From Microcyclospora pomicola (Eukaryota > Ascomycota > Dothideomycetes > Capnodiales), in NCBI GenBank assembly GCA_002786065.1, contig NHNY01000040.1, positions 52,479-116,478 on the forward strand: 64,000 nt of DNA, in the 5' to 3' direction. Numbering within the stretch: the stretch's first letter is position 1; the number at the start of each line of letters is the position of its first letter. The notes beneath the pieces were generated by a model, which saw nothing but the letters and a program-made list of their open reading frames with translations, ran no database searches and was not told the DNA's origin. Position numbers and translations under genes: made by a program. Positions 10,075 to 21,400 of this stretch are shown here, one piece after another.

Positions 10075-13000
10075 ATGCGTCTGCTCAACAGGAAATTTGA
10101 ATTTTGCGACTTCGATGATAGCCCACCGCCATACGCTATCCTCTCACACACCTGGAGCGAGAATAATGAGGAGGAGGTGACATACCACGATTTGAAGAAC
10201 GGTACAACAAAACCTCTGGCCAAACTGGAGCTCTGCAGAGATTGGGCAACGGCTGCAAACTTTGAGTACTTCTGGATTGACACTTGCTGTGTTGATAAGC
10301 GAAATGATGCAGAGATCAGTTACGCTATCAGATCTATGTGGCGATGGTACCAGGAGGCAGGCGTTTGTTTCGTGTACTTGTCAGATCTGTCAAAGAAGAG
10401 GAAGCTGGATGTGGATTCAGACTGGCGAGAGACACTGAAAGACTGCAGATGGTTCACAAGAGGATGGACATTACAGGAGCTCGTAGCACCCAAAAGAGTC
10501 GAATTCTATGCCAATGATGGCCATCTTGGTACCAGAGAGGAACTGTTACCAGCACTGAAGACCATGACCGGCATCAATCTCGGCAGTCCGCTGCCTGCCC
10601 ATGCAACGAGGCTCAGCTGGGTTGCCAACCGTATCACCAAGAGGCCCGAGGATAGGGCATATTGCATGCTTGGCATATGTGATGTTTCCCTCGATGCTCG
10701 TTATGGCGAGGGAGGAGATTCAGCTTGGCGACGGCTACAAGATGCCATTACACATCGACATGGGACTATTGCACTGGAAGTCTGTCGTACAGCAACGAAC
10801 ACGGACCATCGAGCAACGGTTCTGGACGCTCTAAGATTTGATGCCCTTGAGACAAGGCGGAAAACCGTGAAAGTGGCCTTGGCAAAGACCTGCAAGTGGA
10901 TTCTCAGCCACCCTGCCTGCGCCAAATGGCTGAAGCTGGAGCACAAGATCTTCTGGATCAAAGGCAAACCTGGAGCTGGCAAATCAGTGCTGATCAAGTA
11001 CTTAGATCAGTACGTCACCCGGCGAATGATGAAGTCAAAAGCCATTGGTCTTCACTTCTATTTCAATGCTCGCGGTGAGCAGCTTGAGCGATCTTTCATG
11101 GGTCTATACCGTTCGCTATTAGTGCAGCTTGTGGAAGTCAGGCAAGAGCTTGCGCATGAATTAGATGCACTCGATACGCAATTTGATCTGCCGCAGCTGC
11201 AGAGAGTCCTTACTTCGGCCATTCGGGGTCTTGGTACACAAATTTGGCTATTCATCGACGCGCTAGATGAGTGTCGAGAAGGCGACGTCCGGGAGCTGAT
11301 CGAGTTCCTCGTTGAGTTGCAAGACACGGAATTCTACGTTTGCCTTGCGAGCCGTCACTACCCTATTGTCACAGTGCCGACAAATCTACAGCTAGTGCTT
11401 GAAGACGTGGAGGAGCATAAGCAAGATCTGAGCACATATGTCGAGAAGCTTGATCTCAAAGGCGAAGAGCTGGCAGAGATGCAACGCGATATAGTTGCCA
11501 AGTCCAACGGCATCTTCCTATGGGTGGTTCTGGTCGTTGAAATACTCCGGAAGGATGTCGAACGAGCCAGGTTTCACGGCATGCAAAGAAGACTGCGTGA
11601 CATACCAGAAGGCCTGCCGGAACTGTTCAAGACAATCATTCTTCGAGACGATGAGCATAGAGAGGAGTTTCTGCTCTGTCTGCGATGGATCCTGTACGCT
11701 TGGCGACCGCTGACCCTCAAAGAGTGGTATTTCGCAATGATGGCCGGTGTCGACGGTAGTCTGCAGTGGGTAGAACGGGACACAGACCATCGGATGGAGA
11801 CTTTTCTGTTGAGTTCTTCAAAAGGCTTGGCAGAGCTGACCAAAGGCAAGACAGTCTCAGTACAATTCATTCATGAATCCGTACGTGATTACCTGGTACA
11901 TCAGGGTGGTTTTGGAGAAATCTGCGGCGATCACGAGTCACTCGAAAACATCGCACATGAGCAGCTCAGGCAATGCTGTTCCAGAGGAATGGCGTTTGAC
12001 CTGCCAAGACAGCTCAAGCAGCTTAAGCATAAGAAAGAGTTACTTACCGAAGAAGAGCGCAACTCACTCAAGGCTAGACATCCTTTCGCTGAGTATGCTA
12101 CGACATACATCCTGCACCATGCAGATCAGGCAGCAGTCGGGGTTTGTCAACAGCGCTGGCCAATCGACGAGTTCACAACATCGGAATGGATCAGTCGATA
12201 CAACGCTTTCCAAACGCGCAAACCAGAAGTCTATTGCGGAGAACCGAGCTTAAGCTATCTCTGCGCCGAGAGGGATCTCGTAAGGCTGATACCTCGGCCC
12301 ACTGAAGCCCTCTCACTGGACTCGCAGCAGAGATATAAGACGCCATTGGTCACCGCTATTTTGTACTCCAACTGGCAGGTGGTAAGGATATTCTTGAACG
12401 ACATGAACGTTTCCGACATTGACCAGACGATGGCGGAGTTGGAGTCTACAGCCAAATTTGAGATACAGCCGAACAATTTGCGGAACGGTGCATGGCGATG
12501 GGCAGCCGGGCATGGCTTGGTGCATTTGTTGAATCATCTCATGAAGCATGTGCCCGAGGAGGAGCTCAACGCTTGTGCGGGAGATTGTTTCAATGCGCTA
12601 ATAGCAGCATCAGAGAAGGGGCAGGAGAAGGTAGTGCAGGTGTTTTTAGATGCCGGAGCAGATGTCAACGCTCACGGGGGAGGTGCCAATGCACTAATTG
12701 CAGCGTCAGAGATGGGGCACGAGAAGGTAGTGCGGGTGCTTTTAGATGAAGGAGCAGAAGTCAACGCGCAGGGAGGACACTATGGCAATGCGCTACAAGC
12801 GGCATCACATAACGAATGCGAGAAGGTGGTCCAGATGCTCTTAGATAAAGGAGCAGATGTCAACGCGCAGGGAGGAAAATATGGCAATGCGCTACAAGCG
12901 GCATCTACGGAAGGACACGAGAAGGTAGTGCGGATGCTTTTAGATGAAGGAGCAGATGTCAACGCTCAGGGAGGTGGATATGCCAATGCGCTATTAGCAG

Positions 13001-13662
13001 CAACGTTGAACAGACACGAGAAGGTAGTGCAGATGCTTTTAGAGAAAGGAGCAGATATCAACGCACAGGGAGGATACTATGGCAATGCGTTACAAGCGGC
13101 GTCAAGCTACAGAAACCAGAAGTTAGTACGGATGCTGTTAGATAACGGAGCAGATGTCAACGCGCAGGGAGGACACTATAACAATGCTCTACAAGCGGCA
13201 TCTACGGAGGGACACGAGAAGGTAGTGCGGATGCTTTTAGATGAAGGAGCAGAAGTCAACGTGCAAGGAGGATACTATGGCAATGCGCTACAAGCGGCTT
13301 CTTTAAAGGGAAACGAGAGGGTAGTGCGGATGCTTTTAGAGAAAGGGGCAGATGTCAACGCGCAGGGGGGACTCTATGGCAATGCGCTACAAGCGGCATC
13401 TACGGAAGGACACGAGAAGGTAGTGCGGATGCTTTTAGATGAAGGAGCAGATGTCAACGTGCAAGGAGGACACTATAGCAATGCGCTACAAGCGGCGTCA
13501 CGCTTTAGACACGAGAAGGTAGTGCGGATACTTTTAGATGAAGGAGCAGAAGTCAACGCGCAGGGAGGATACTATGGCAATGCGTTAAATGTAGCATCGT
13601 TTCACGGACACGAGAAGATAGTGCAGATGCTTTTAGAGAAAGGAGCAGCTGTTAACGCATAG
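10075..13662 (+). CDS. HET-NACHT-ankyrin NLR (allorecognition-type), truncated array
   Basis: This 1195-residue fungal NOD-like receptor starts at ATG 10075. The N-terminal HET domain shows YAILSHTW (residues 20-27), FWIDTCCVDK (66-75) and the RGWTLQELVAP block near 130. The NACHT ATPase has its P-loop GKPGAGKS at 297-304 and Walker B region LFIDALDE near 392-399. From about residue 835 come eleven 33-residue ankyrin units with consensus NALQAAS...EKVVRMLLDEGADVNAQGG. HET domains trigger regulated cell death in vegetative incompatibility when an NLR is activated. Here the ligand would be read by the ankyrin array; that is inference from the family. The ORF ends at a TAG inside unit 11. Four further ankyrin units follow in the same frame to a natural TGA at 14068-14070, interrupted by TAA at 13687 and 13984. 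The remaining eleven units could still function. Confidence 0.9.
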   Translation: MRLLNRKFEFCDFDDSPPPYAILSHTWSENNEEEVTYHDLKNGTTKPLAKLELCRDWATAANFEYFWIDTCCVDKRNDAEISYAIRSMWRWYQEAGVCFVYLSDLSKKRKLDVDSDWRETLKDCRWFTRGWTLQELVAPKRVEFYANDGHLGTREELLPALKTMTGINLGSPLPAHATRLSWVANRITKRPEDRAYCMLGICDVSLDARYGEGGDSAWRRLQDAITHRHGTIALEVCRTATNTDHRATVLDALRFDALETRRKTVKVALAKTCKWILSHPACAKWLKLEHKIFWIKGKPGAGKSVLIKYLDQYVTRRMMKSKAIGLHFYFNARGEQLERSFMGLYRSLLVQLVEVRQELAHELDALDTQFDLPQLQRVLTSAIRGLGTQIWLFIDALDECREGDVRELIEFLVELQDTEFYVCLASRHYPIVTVPTNLQLVLEDVEEHKQDLSTYVEKLDLKGEELAEMQRDIVAKSNGIFLWVVLVVEILRKDVERARFHGMQRRLRDIPEGLPELFKTIILRDDEHREEFLLCLRWILYAWRPLTLKEWYFAMMAGVDGSLQWVERDTDHRMETFLLSSSKGLAELTKGKTVSVQFIHESVRDYLVHQGGFGEICGDHESLENIAHEQLRQCCSRGMAFDLPRQLKQLKHKKELLTEEERNSLKARHPFAEYATTYILHHADQAAVGVCQQRWPIDEFTTSEWISRYNAFQTRKPEVYCGEPSLSYLCAERDLVRLIPRPTEALSLDSQQRYKTPLVTAILYSNWQVVRIFLNDMNVSDIDQTMAELESTAKFEIQPNNLRNGAWRWAAGHGLVHLLNHLMKHVPEEELNACAGDCFNALIAASEKGQEKVVQVFLDAGADVNAHGGGANALIAASEMGHEKVVRVLLDEGAEVNAQGGHYGNALQAASHNECEKVVQMLLDKGADVNAQGGKYGNALQAASTEGHEKVVRMLLDEGADVNAQGGGYANALLAATLNRHEKVVQMLLEKGADINAQGGYYGNALQAASSYRNQKLVRMLLDNGADVNAQGGHYNNALQAASTEGHEKVVRMLLDEGAEVNVQGGYYGNALQAASLKGNERVVRMLLEKGADVNAQGGLYGNALQAASTEGHEKVVRMLLDEGADVNVQGGHYSNALQAASRFRHEKVVRILLDEGAEVNAQGGYYGNALNVASFHGHEKIVQMLLEKGAAVNA

Positions 13663-14030
13663 GGAGGACACTATGGCAATGTGCTATAAGCGGCAACTTC
13701 GAAAGGACTTGAGAAGGTAGTGCGGATGCTTTTAGATGCAGGAGCAGATGTCAACGCACAGGGAGGAAAACATGGCAATGCGCTACAAGCGGCGTCACGC
13801 TTTGGACACGAGAAGGTAGTGCGGATGCTTTTAGATGAAGGAGCAGATGTCAACGCTCAGGGAGGTGGATATGCCAATGCGCTATCAGCAGCAACGTTGA
13901 ACGGACACGAGAAGGTGGTGCAGATGCTTTTAGAGAAAGGAGCAGATGTCAACACGCAAGCAGGATATTTTGGTAATGCGCTCTAAGCAGCGTTGATGGC
14001 GGGAAACGAGAAGGTAGTGGAGATGCTGAG
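12577..14030 (+). repeat. Tandem 99-bp ankyrin-coding repeat array, about 15 units
   Basis: Units of 99 bp (33 codons) follow one another with very high nucleotide identity, anchored by recurring GGCAATGCGCTACAAGCGGC and GAGAAGGTAGTGCGGATGCT words. Eleven lie upstream of the first stop and four downstream. Units 4, 7 and 9 share the TEGH segment, units 10 and 13 share RFRH/RFGH, and units 5 and 14 share GYANAL..AATLN. This pattern points to block duplication by unequal exchange. The first two units and the last are the most diverged. Confidence 0.9.
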
Positions 14031-14070
14031 GGACACAGGAGCAGGCGATTCGGCGCCAATGTTGACATGA
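13663..14070 (+). pseudogene. Untranslated 3' ankyrin units of the NLR
   Basis: This is the in-frame continuation of the NLR after its first stop. Three full ankyrin units and one degenerate final unit are recognisable. They are broken by TAA at 13687-13689 and TAA at 13984-13986 and end at TGA 14068-14070. In each case the stop stands where the other units carry CAA or CAG. Apart from the stops the frame is unbroken, so inactivation looks recent. Readthrough cannot be excluded but has no support in the sequence. Confidence 0.85.
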
Positions 14071-14328
14071 GTTGGGTTGAGTGGGTTGTCTTGCTATGTA
14101 AATGTATAGATCCGGAACTCTGATGCTCTATACAACACTTCTGCTGCACAATGCGCCGGGACAGCATGCCGCAAAGCGACCAGATTGAATACACATGTAA
14201 CTATCCATGAGGAAAATCTTCTCCCTTCAAGGGGGCATCGATGCGTAATATATGTGCCATGTCCTCGACGTGAGCTCTTCGAAGGTACGAGTTTAGTGGT
14301 TCAGAGACAGTGACATGAGATTGCAGTG

Positions 14329-15666
14329 TCAAGATGGTGCGCTTGGTGCGCTTTGTACCCATCTATCTATGGCCTCGTGTAAGGCACGCAGCTCCATTTG
14401 CTCTCTCCAGAAATGGCCGGCACCCTTGATCATCTCCCATCGGAAGTTCCGCGAGACCGACTCTGCAGCTTGTTTCTCCGCCCATCCGCACAGTCTCCGA
14501 CTACTCGTGAAGGAGTCCGCCGAACCAAACACGACCAAGGTTGAGTGGTGTAAGAATTGTGATCGAACGCGATTCTCATCTGTAGTACGGCGAAGACTGA
14601 GCGAAGGCAACGTCGGACCGGGGGGAAGGATCAGATTCATGAATGGCAGGACGACGGGGGAGATCAGCAGATAGCGGACCTGCAGCCTGGGTGTAGCAGA
14701 TTTGGAGACTATTGCGACCGGCGCCATAGGCTCGCTGGGAGTTTTGGAGTGACCACGGCTTCCACTTCGTCGTCGGACGTGCGCTACGATCCGAGCAGGT
14801 GCTTCGATACTCCGCCGCACAATGTCATTGCTACGTCTCGAATCGCTCCGACGTCGATGCGAGAGGCTCGTCTCCTCGCCGCCGACCGTGACGGTGGAAG
14901 CTCGTGCTCTGCCGGCTATGTTGGGTGACGCAGCGGAACCTCCACCCTGCGGCGTGCGGCCTCGTGGACTGCTCGAGCGTCGGATGTTGGTGAGGATCGA
15001 CTGCCTCGTCTGCTTCGCTAGAGTACGGGTACGGAGGACAATCTCGGCTGCAACTGTGCCGATGACCGCAGTCTCGAAGCGCTTGATGATCGAACATGGT
15101 GGTGGCAGCCGGGCCAGAATCAAAGAGCCGTAGGAATACCCAGCGAGCACTAGGTCGATGGTAGCTTGCTTCTGCGATCCGTTCGATATGGCTTCCGCGG
15201 GGTTAAGATTGTTGAAGCCACCGATTGTCTCGCTCTCCTCACGCATCGTAGCCAGACTCTGCAAATATTGCACTAGGCAGCCAACCACCGAGGTGTAGTC
15301 ATCGAGTTCTCCTTGACCCGTCCACGAAGTCCTACCTTGGGAATCTCCAGAACCTCTGTATATGTCGTTAACAATCTCCAGCTAATTTGTGGAGCTAACA
15401 CATTATACTGACCTGAAATTGAAGGTTGCTACGACGAACCCACGCTCTAGCAGAGTTTCCGCCACCGAGAGCACAACATGATCGTCATAGCTGCCTCCGA
15501 GCGGAGCATAAGGATGGGCGACGATCGCACCACGCAGCCTGAGATTGTCGCCAGACTCTGCTAGGAGATGTTTCGGCAAAGATATGGGGTGGTAGATTCG
15601 AGCGTCAAGAACTGTGCTGTCCTCAAGCGAGGGTAGTTCAAATGTATAGGCAGATTCGGTGTTCAT
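14329..15666 (-). CDS. Alpha/beta hydrolase, two exons
   Basis: Exons are 15413-15666 and 14329-15355, joined across a 57-base intron (GTCAGT donor, TACAG acceptor), giving 426 residues. The junction recreates NFRGSGDSQGRTSWTGQGEL, the NFRG-type strand and loop after the oxyanion-region block VAHPYAPLGGSYDDHVV. AGYSYGS near residue 160 is the nucleophile-elbow motif G-x-S-x-G. A Ser/Arg-rich low-complexity insert of about 120 residues separates this from a C-terminal part with VVFGSADSFTS (Asp region) and IKGAGHFW (His region). Family members resemble bacterial COG2945-type serine hydrolases; the substrate is unknown. No signal peptide is visible, so the protein is probably intracellular. The start at MNTES is preferred over an upstream non-ATG codon. 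Confidence 0.8.
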
Positions 15667-16082
15667 GGTAAGAGCCAGCTGCACTCAATGTCCACGGTAT
15701 AGTCTCTGCGATGTGAGTGGCGCGCTCGAGACATGTTGTTACTTCCAATGTGCGGCGGATGGAAGGATGGGTCTGCAACGTGTGTGGTCATAGTACTTAG
15801 CTGTGCGTAATAGAGTTGACTGGAAGTGAGGTTGCCGCGGGACAACCGTGCTCGACCATGCATCATCAGAGTTCTTGGAGGGCGCAGATCACATACGCAA
15901 TGCAGTATTTGATGCTTCGTAGCGTTTTGAGACGGATGCATCTTTCTCTCGATAAACACATCACACATCTCACATGTCTACCAGTTCATCTAGATGCTCA
16001 AGCCCGCGCTGAATACTACCATGACGCCCTGCCGCTATGCTTCACGCTCCACCGAATCATAAGTTCAATATATAGCACGGCG
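15667..16082. other. Intergenic, hydrolase upstream region
   Basis: About 416 bases lie between the hydrolase start and the end of the DCAF7-like gene on the same strand. They should hold the hydrolase promoter and the WD40 gene's 3' UTR. No conserved ORF is seen. Confidence 0.35.
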
Positions 16083-18255
16083 CTATACTTTGACACTCCA
16101 TACTCCGCGACCTGCACAAACACCCAGCCAGTCGCCGCCTTGCGCGGTCAACGGGCTGTTGGGCGACCACGAAAGGTTTGACACCTCATATTCGCATCGC
16201 CAGCTCGCCGAAGGGCCTTTTCCTTGGACTTCTGCGGCTTGCCCAGGAGCGCCACTAGCAGTCAAGGCAGGCACAGCGGCTTGATTGCCGGAGTTCAATA
16301 GATCCCAAATAAGGACCATGGAGTCATCTGCACCTGAAGCAAGCATTCCTCGACGACTAGGGTTCCATTCAATCGTGTTCAGATTTCCTTGGTGACCGTG
16401 AAGTTCAAGTAATGCGGTGCCAGGTTGCCGCACGTCTAGAATACGGATGAGGTTACTATCGGACGCAAAGGTAGCTAGAAGATGGGAGTCGTGTGGAGAT
16501 GCAGCCAGGCGAAGAAGTGGAGGGGCCGGCGACACCGTTTGACCTTGAGCTTTTGTGGGCGACGCTGCGGTGGGTGATGATGCTGAACTCGTTAGCAAAA
16601 GCTTTATATCTACAATCAACCGGCACTCGCTTACATTTATCATTCTTCTCGGCTGGTTCGTAGATGATGGTCGAGTGCTCCAGACTTCGCAGATCGAACA
16701 TTCGTACACTGCCATCAGCGCCGCATGACACGAAGACGTCAACAGATCCTGCGCAAAATCGTACGTCGAAAACCTCCTTGTCGTGTGCAATCAGCTGTGT
16801 CTTGGCCGTCAAGGTCGGTATATCCCAGATAGTACACGTAGTATCGATGGATGAAGTAATGATAAGCTTAGGAGAAAGGGTGTTCCAGTCCAATGAAGTC
16901 AGGGGGGCTGTATGATCTGGTGTCTTGCTGTTGGACAGTAGTGCTAGGGGCTGTAATTTTTGTGGTGCTGGCTCTCTCGTGTTAGCTACAGATGAGCGGT
17001 TGATGTTGTTCGTATGCTGGGTCGTCGACTGCGGAAGGCTCCACAGTCTCAAGTGGTCACCACTTGTGGCCAACAAATCTGTACTCTGTTTTTGCGAACT
17101 CGGGGGCTCCCATAATATCCTGGTCACTGGATAAGCGCAGGTTGCCTCTGCGATCTTGACATACTCCAACCCATATGGAGCACCCCCTGGTACAGTGACT
17201 TCTTGTGGGGTGATCTGTGTGTCTAATATCTGGATGAAATTGTGCGGATCTTCTAGATAGCTGCCAACTGCCATCTTCCCCGCCCCACTGCCGCCTGGTA
17301 TGGGCCATTTGCACCAGTCGTAAGCATATGTGGCGAAGGGTGCAAGATAATTGGAATTGCTGGGTGTATCCGAATAGCTGACTAGGGTGCCAGTACCCAT
17401 CCCCGTGTCATTGGCATCGGAGACCGCTCGAGAGCGAATGTCCGTCAAGTTCAGAGGGCTATGCGATGGCCCAGCACCTCCCGGCTGTGTATGTGAAAGG
17501 TTGTATGCTTTTGGATTGGACGCAGCATTCGAATTGGACATTTGGCTGAAGGGCACGTATCTTTGCGAAGCATCCCCCATGCCTGCTGGACTGCTCCGAG
17601 AATGACCGTGATTATATTGCGAAGCGTTGGTCTGGCTGGGAGCAGCTTGCATGTGGGCTTGGTTCGAAGGTGTGCTGAATGCTGAAGAGGTATTCGACCT
17701 TGCCGCGCCGCCTCCTGGTTGTAATGCGCCCGGCACTGTGCTACTGGCGTTGGAAGGTACAATGCTGGATGCTTGTCTGCTATGCGGCGAAGCTTTGTGA
17801 AGCTCAAAGGCAGGAGAGGTGTTGCTCGGGAGATACTGAGATTGGGTCTGCGGCTGTTGGTGCTGTGGTGTGGTATACTGTAGTGGAGGCGCGTTGGAGG
17901 GTATATGAAAGTCAGCAGAAGGTCGCTGAGGATGCTGCCGCCGTGGTGTCCCAAACTGTTGCGACTCGTTCGGCCCAGTGCTTGAGGTTGCGGACGGAGG
18001 CGCGGAAGTTTGGTCGTATGGTCTTCTTCCCTGGGCCATGCTATCATGCACAGTCCGCGAGGACGCCTCGCTCGGCGAGACAAGGCTATCGGTGCCGGCG
18101 GCTGTGGTTGTGGAGGAGGTGGGATGGACGCTGTAGGGATGCGGCGCCCCAATCGCGCCTATCACTTGACCAGCTGCAGACAGGCTTGAGCCTATGGAGT
18201 GTGAGCGACTTGTCTGTTTGTCCTGGGCGTTGAGAGGCGACGAGCTGTAGTCCAT
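16083..18255 (-). CDS. DCAF7/WDR68-type WD40 scaffold protein, two exons
   Basis: Exons are 16635-18255 and 16083-16582, joined over a 52-base intron (GTAAGC donor, GCTAAC branch, TTCAG acceptor), giving 706 residues. Residues from about 285 onward match DCAF7/WDR68/AN11: YAYDWCKWPIP, MAVGSYLEDPHNFIQILD, TSSIDTTCTIWDI, QLIAHDKEVFDVRF and GADGSVRMFDLRSLEHSTI. The C-terminal blades (IEWNPSRRGMLASGADD, MVLIWD) come from exon 2. Animal DCAF7 is an adaptor for DYRK/HIPK kinases and CUL4-DDB1 ligases. The fungal role is inferred to be similar scaffolding. The first 280 residues form a Ser/Gln/Pro-rich disordered extension absent from the compact animal protein. Divergent from WDR6. Confidence 0.88.
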
Positions 18256-18456
18256 TCTCTATCCACTCGACCCGCGATGAGGTTCACGGCCATACATCCT
18301 CTACTGAACGCCGTGTTCAGCATGACTTAGTGGGCGCGATAGTTCGAGGCAATGGGGGAGTGGTCCAAGCGTGACGAGACGACAGCCAATAAATGCTTGC
18401 GTCCATTTCTTCACAATACGCCTCCATGATACAGCTTTTCATGATACAGAATATCG
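18256..18456. promoter_or_regulatory. Compact bidirectional promoter, DCAF7-like / WDR6-like
   Basis: Only 201 bases separate the two ATGs of these head-to-head WD40 genes. A CCAAT pentamer lies at 18386-18390 on the plus strand, close to the middle. This is a candidate HAP-complex site, inferred from the motif alone. Confidence 0.45.
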
Positions 18457-21400
18457 ATGGTGGAACATGCTCATCACCGAGTTCCGGTGACTGCGCTCGC
18501 ATTTATCGCGGGGCGAGAATGTATTCTTGCAGGTGAAGGAAGCATTCTCAAAGTTTACGATGCCGTATCGTGCAGTCAGCTTTCCTCCATCAGCCTCTTT
18601 GAAGATCAAGCCATCCATGGGATTGTCATATCTCCAGACAACATCGCTGCTTTTGTCTGGGGCGGAGCTTTCTTCACGAAGCTTTCCATTACTTTCTCCA
18701 AAGATGGTGGTGTTCATCTTTCGAAAGACCCCGTTGCAAGGGCTTCAGATTGGATCTTAGACGCGGCGTTTTGTGATCAGGTTGATTCAGCGTGTGGACT
18801 GGCCATGGTCACCGCTCACAATGCCCTGCTGTTTCACTCAATCGACCAAGGGAGGCTAGGTAGCGATCTGACCGCTCTGACGGAAGGTGAATCAAATTGC
18901 ATACTCTATGCAGCTCACATATGTTGGCTAAGTACTTCGCACCTACTCATTGCGTCCGGTACAGCTTTTGGAGACGTAATACTATGGTCTTGTCATGTCC
19001 GTCAGAATGAGAATGGACACTTTGTCACATCTCCAAAGACACACTACACGTTCTCTGCACACGAAGGTTCAATTTTTGGTGTCCAGATCTCACCAAGACT
19101 ACAACTTTTCCGGGAAAGTGGACCTTCATATTTACTGGCCACATGCAGCGATGACCGATCGATCAAGGTATGGGACATCTCGAGTTTCGACACCCAAGAA
19201 CCCGCGCTGGCACAACAACCCCGGGATACGGGCTTCGGTCATACGTTGGCACCTGAAGAGACTGCGCCGCCGTGCCTAGCTAAAGCCATGGGTCATGTCT
19301 CACGAATTTGGCACGTTCGTTTCCTCATCGAAACGAGCACGGTCGACGATAGACTGGGGAATACACCACTCGCAAAGAGGATCTCAATCATGTCTTTCGG
19401 GGAAGATGCCACATGTATTGCCTGGGAACTCACACAAATTTCTGACGATAGTATGTCGTTTACGCTGGCGCAACGGCACATCACTGGGGCACATTCTGGT
19501 AAACACATCTGGTCTGTCGGTAGTGACAGTGCTGGTCGGGCTATAACAGGTGGAGCAGATGGTGCCATAGCTATTCACAGCATCATCTCGCCACATTGGA
19601 GAGCGGCGGAAATCCAGTGCTGTAAATCCAGCCCCTCTGATAGATACAGAGCATACGCGTTTGTGGAAGAGCGTCTCGTAGCTACGACTGACCAGGGTCG
19701 TGTACTTCTCATCTCTCTCGCAAGAAACGATGGAGAGGAGCTGATACACGAAATATCGTCCGGACTACCGCACTTGAAAGGTTATTCTATCATGACAAGC
19801 ATCAACAAGACTGCGATTATCGCCGGCATGCATGGAACTCTGTACGTATATCGGTCAGACACCAAGAGTCTCCAACATCACGCGCGGGAGACAGGTAAGG
19901 TGGCCGGACTATTTGCTTGCAGCGCGGCAGGTGGTATCAACTTTTTGCTGGTGACGAGTGTCACCTCTCGTACAGTATCTCTTTATTCATGGCTTGAGTC
20001 GGCCGATCGAGAGCTGAGCATAGATGAGTTAGTCAAGAGCGAGAAATGCCTGGAAATTCCCAAAGACTTTGTCGTCACTAGCTTTAGCATGACCCTGGAG
20101 AGCGACCAAAGAACCATAGCTGTGCTTGGTTCCCGCGGTGGCAGTCTTGCTGTATTTAGCTGGAGAGCAGCGGACCAGTCTGGTGACCCGGCTTCGCTGC
20201 TTGTCAACCACGTTCACGGAGTTGAGGCAGTGACCGCTCTACTCTGCGAGGTCGTGTACGAGCGTGACCAACGGTCTATCTATTTGCATTCAACAGGTCG
20301 AGACGGCACTCAAGCTACACAGACTTTACGTTATGCAGAGGGTGGCCTGACGTCTGACCTGACCCACCAGTTGTCATTGCCCTTCGGTCCTAATGTGGAG
20401 GGTTTGGCTATGATGAACAACAGTTTGCTCGTGTGGGGGTTTAAAGGCAAGCAGTTCGTCGTCCACGACACCCTACGTCAACATCAGATCATGACAGTCG
20501 ACTGCGGCGGCAGCCATCGTCAATGGGCGTATCACCCCAAGCTCAAAGGCGGATCATTTGTTTGCACCAAAGCGTCGAAGGTCTATCATGTATCGCAAAC
20601 AGAGCCAGCTTACAAGCTTTTGAACACTGGCGGACATGGCAGGGAGATTAAAGCCGTCGCGGTCCATCTTGGTGTCGAACCAGTCATTGCAACAGGAAGT
20701 GAAGATACCGATATCAAGCTCTTTTCACTCGCCAACGCCGGATATGAATGCCAATGGACGCTCAGGCGTCACGTTACTGGCATCCAGGTCGTGCGATGGT
20801 CTGACGATGGCTCGTATCTTTTCTCGAGCGGTGGCTACGAAGAATTTTACGTCTGGCGAATTCACCAAGGAGGTGGTGCTTCGAGGCTTGGGATCGTGTG
20901 CGAGAGCTCACATCCAAACAATGGAGCCAGTGACCTTCGCATCATGGATTTTGATGTCGAGTCCAGCAGCGCAGGATATAAAATCACCATGGCCTATTCG
21001 AACTCGGCTGTAAAGCAATGGCTTTATGATCGCTCCGCCGGCTGGGTCCTGCTCGCGAGTGGTGACTACATGACAGCTTGTTTGACACATGTTCGGTATC
21101 TGTCAACTCCAGAGATGCTGTTCAGCACCGCAACCGACGGCCATCTCAGTCTTTGGTCGGAGTCTTCTTCAGGGATCTTGACGTTGAGCCGCCGGCACAA
21201 AATTCACCAGAGTAGTATCCTCAGTCTTGCGACACACGACCTCCCAGACAAGTGTACTCTCGTGATCACCGGGGGCGACGATAACGCGATAGGACTTACC
21301 ATAGTGGCCTCGTCAGAAGTCTCCCGGTCGTCGGCACAGATGGCCATATGCGGTACCCTCTTAATCCCACGAGCTCACGCTGCTGCGATTACGGGTGTCG

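Noticed and set aside
17451-18152. 233-codon minus ORF inside the DCAF7-like gene
   Set aside because: It is an alternative frame of the low-complexity exon 1. The WD40 frame continues through the splice junction, this one does not.
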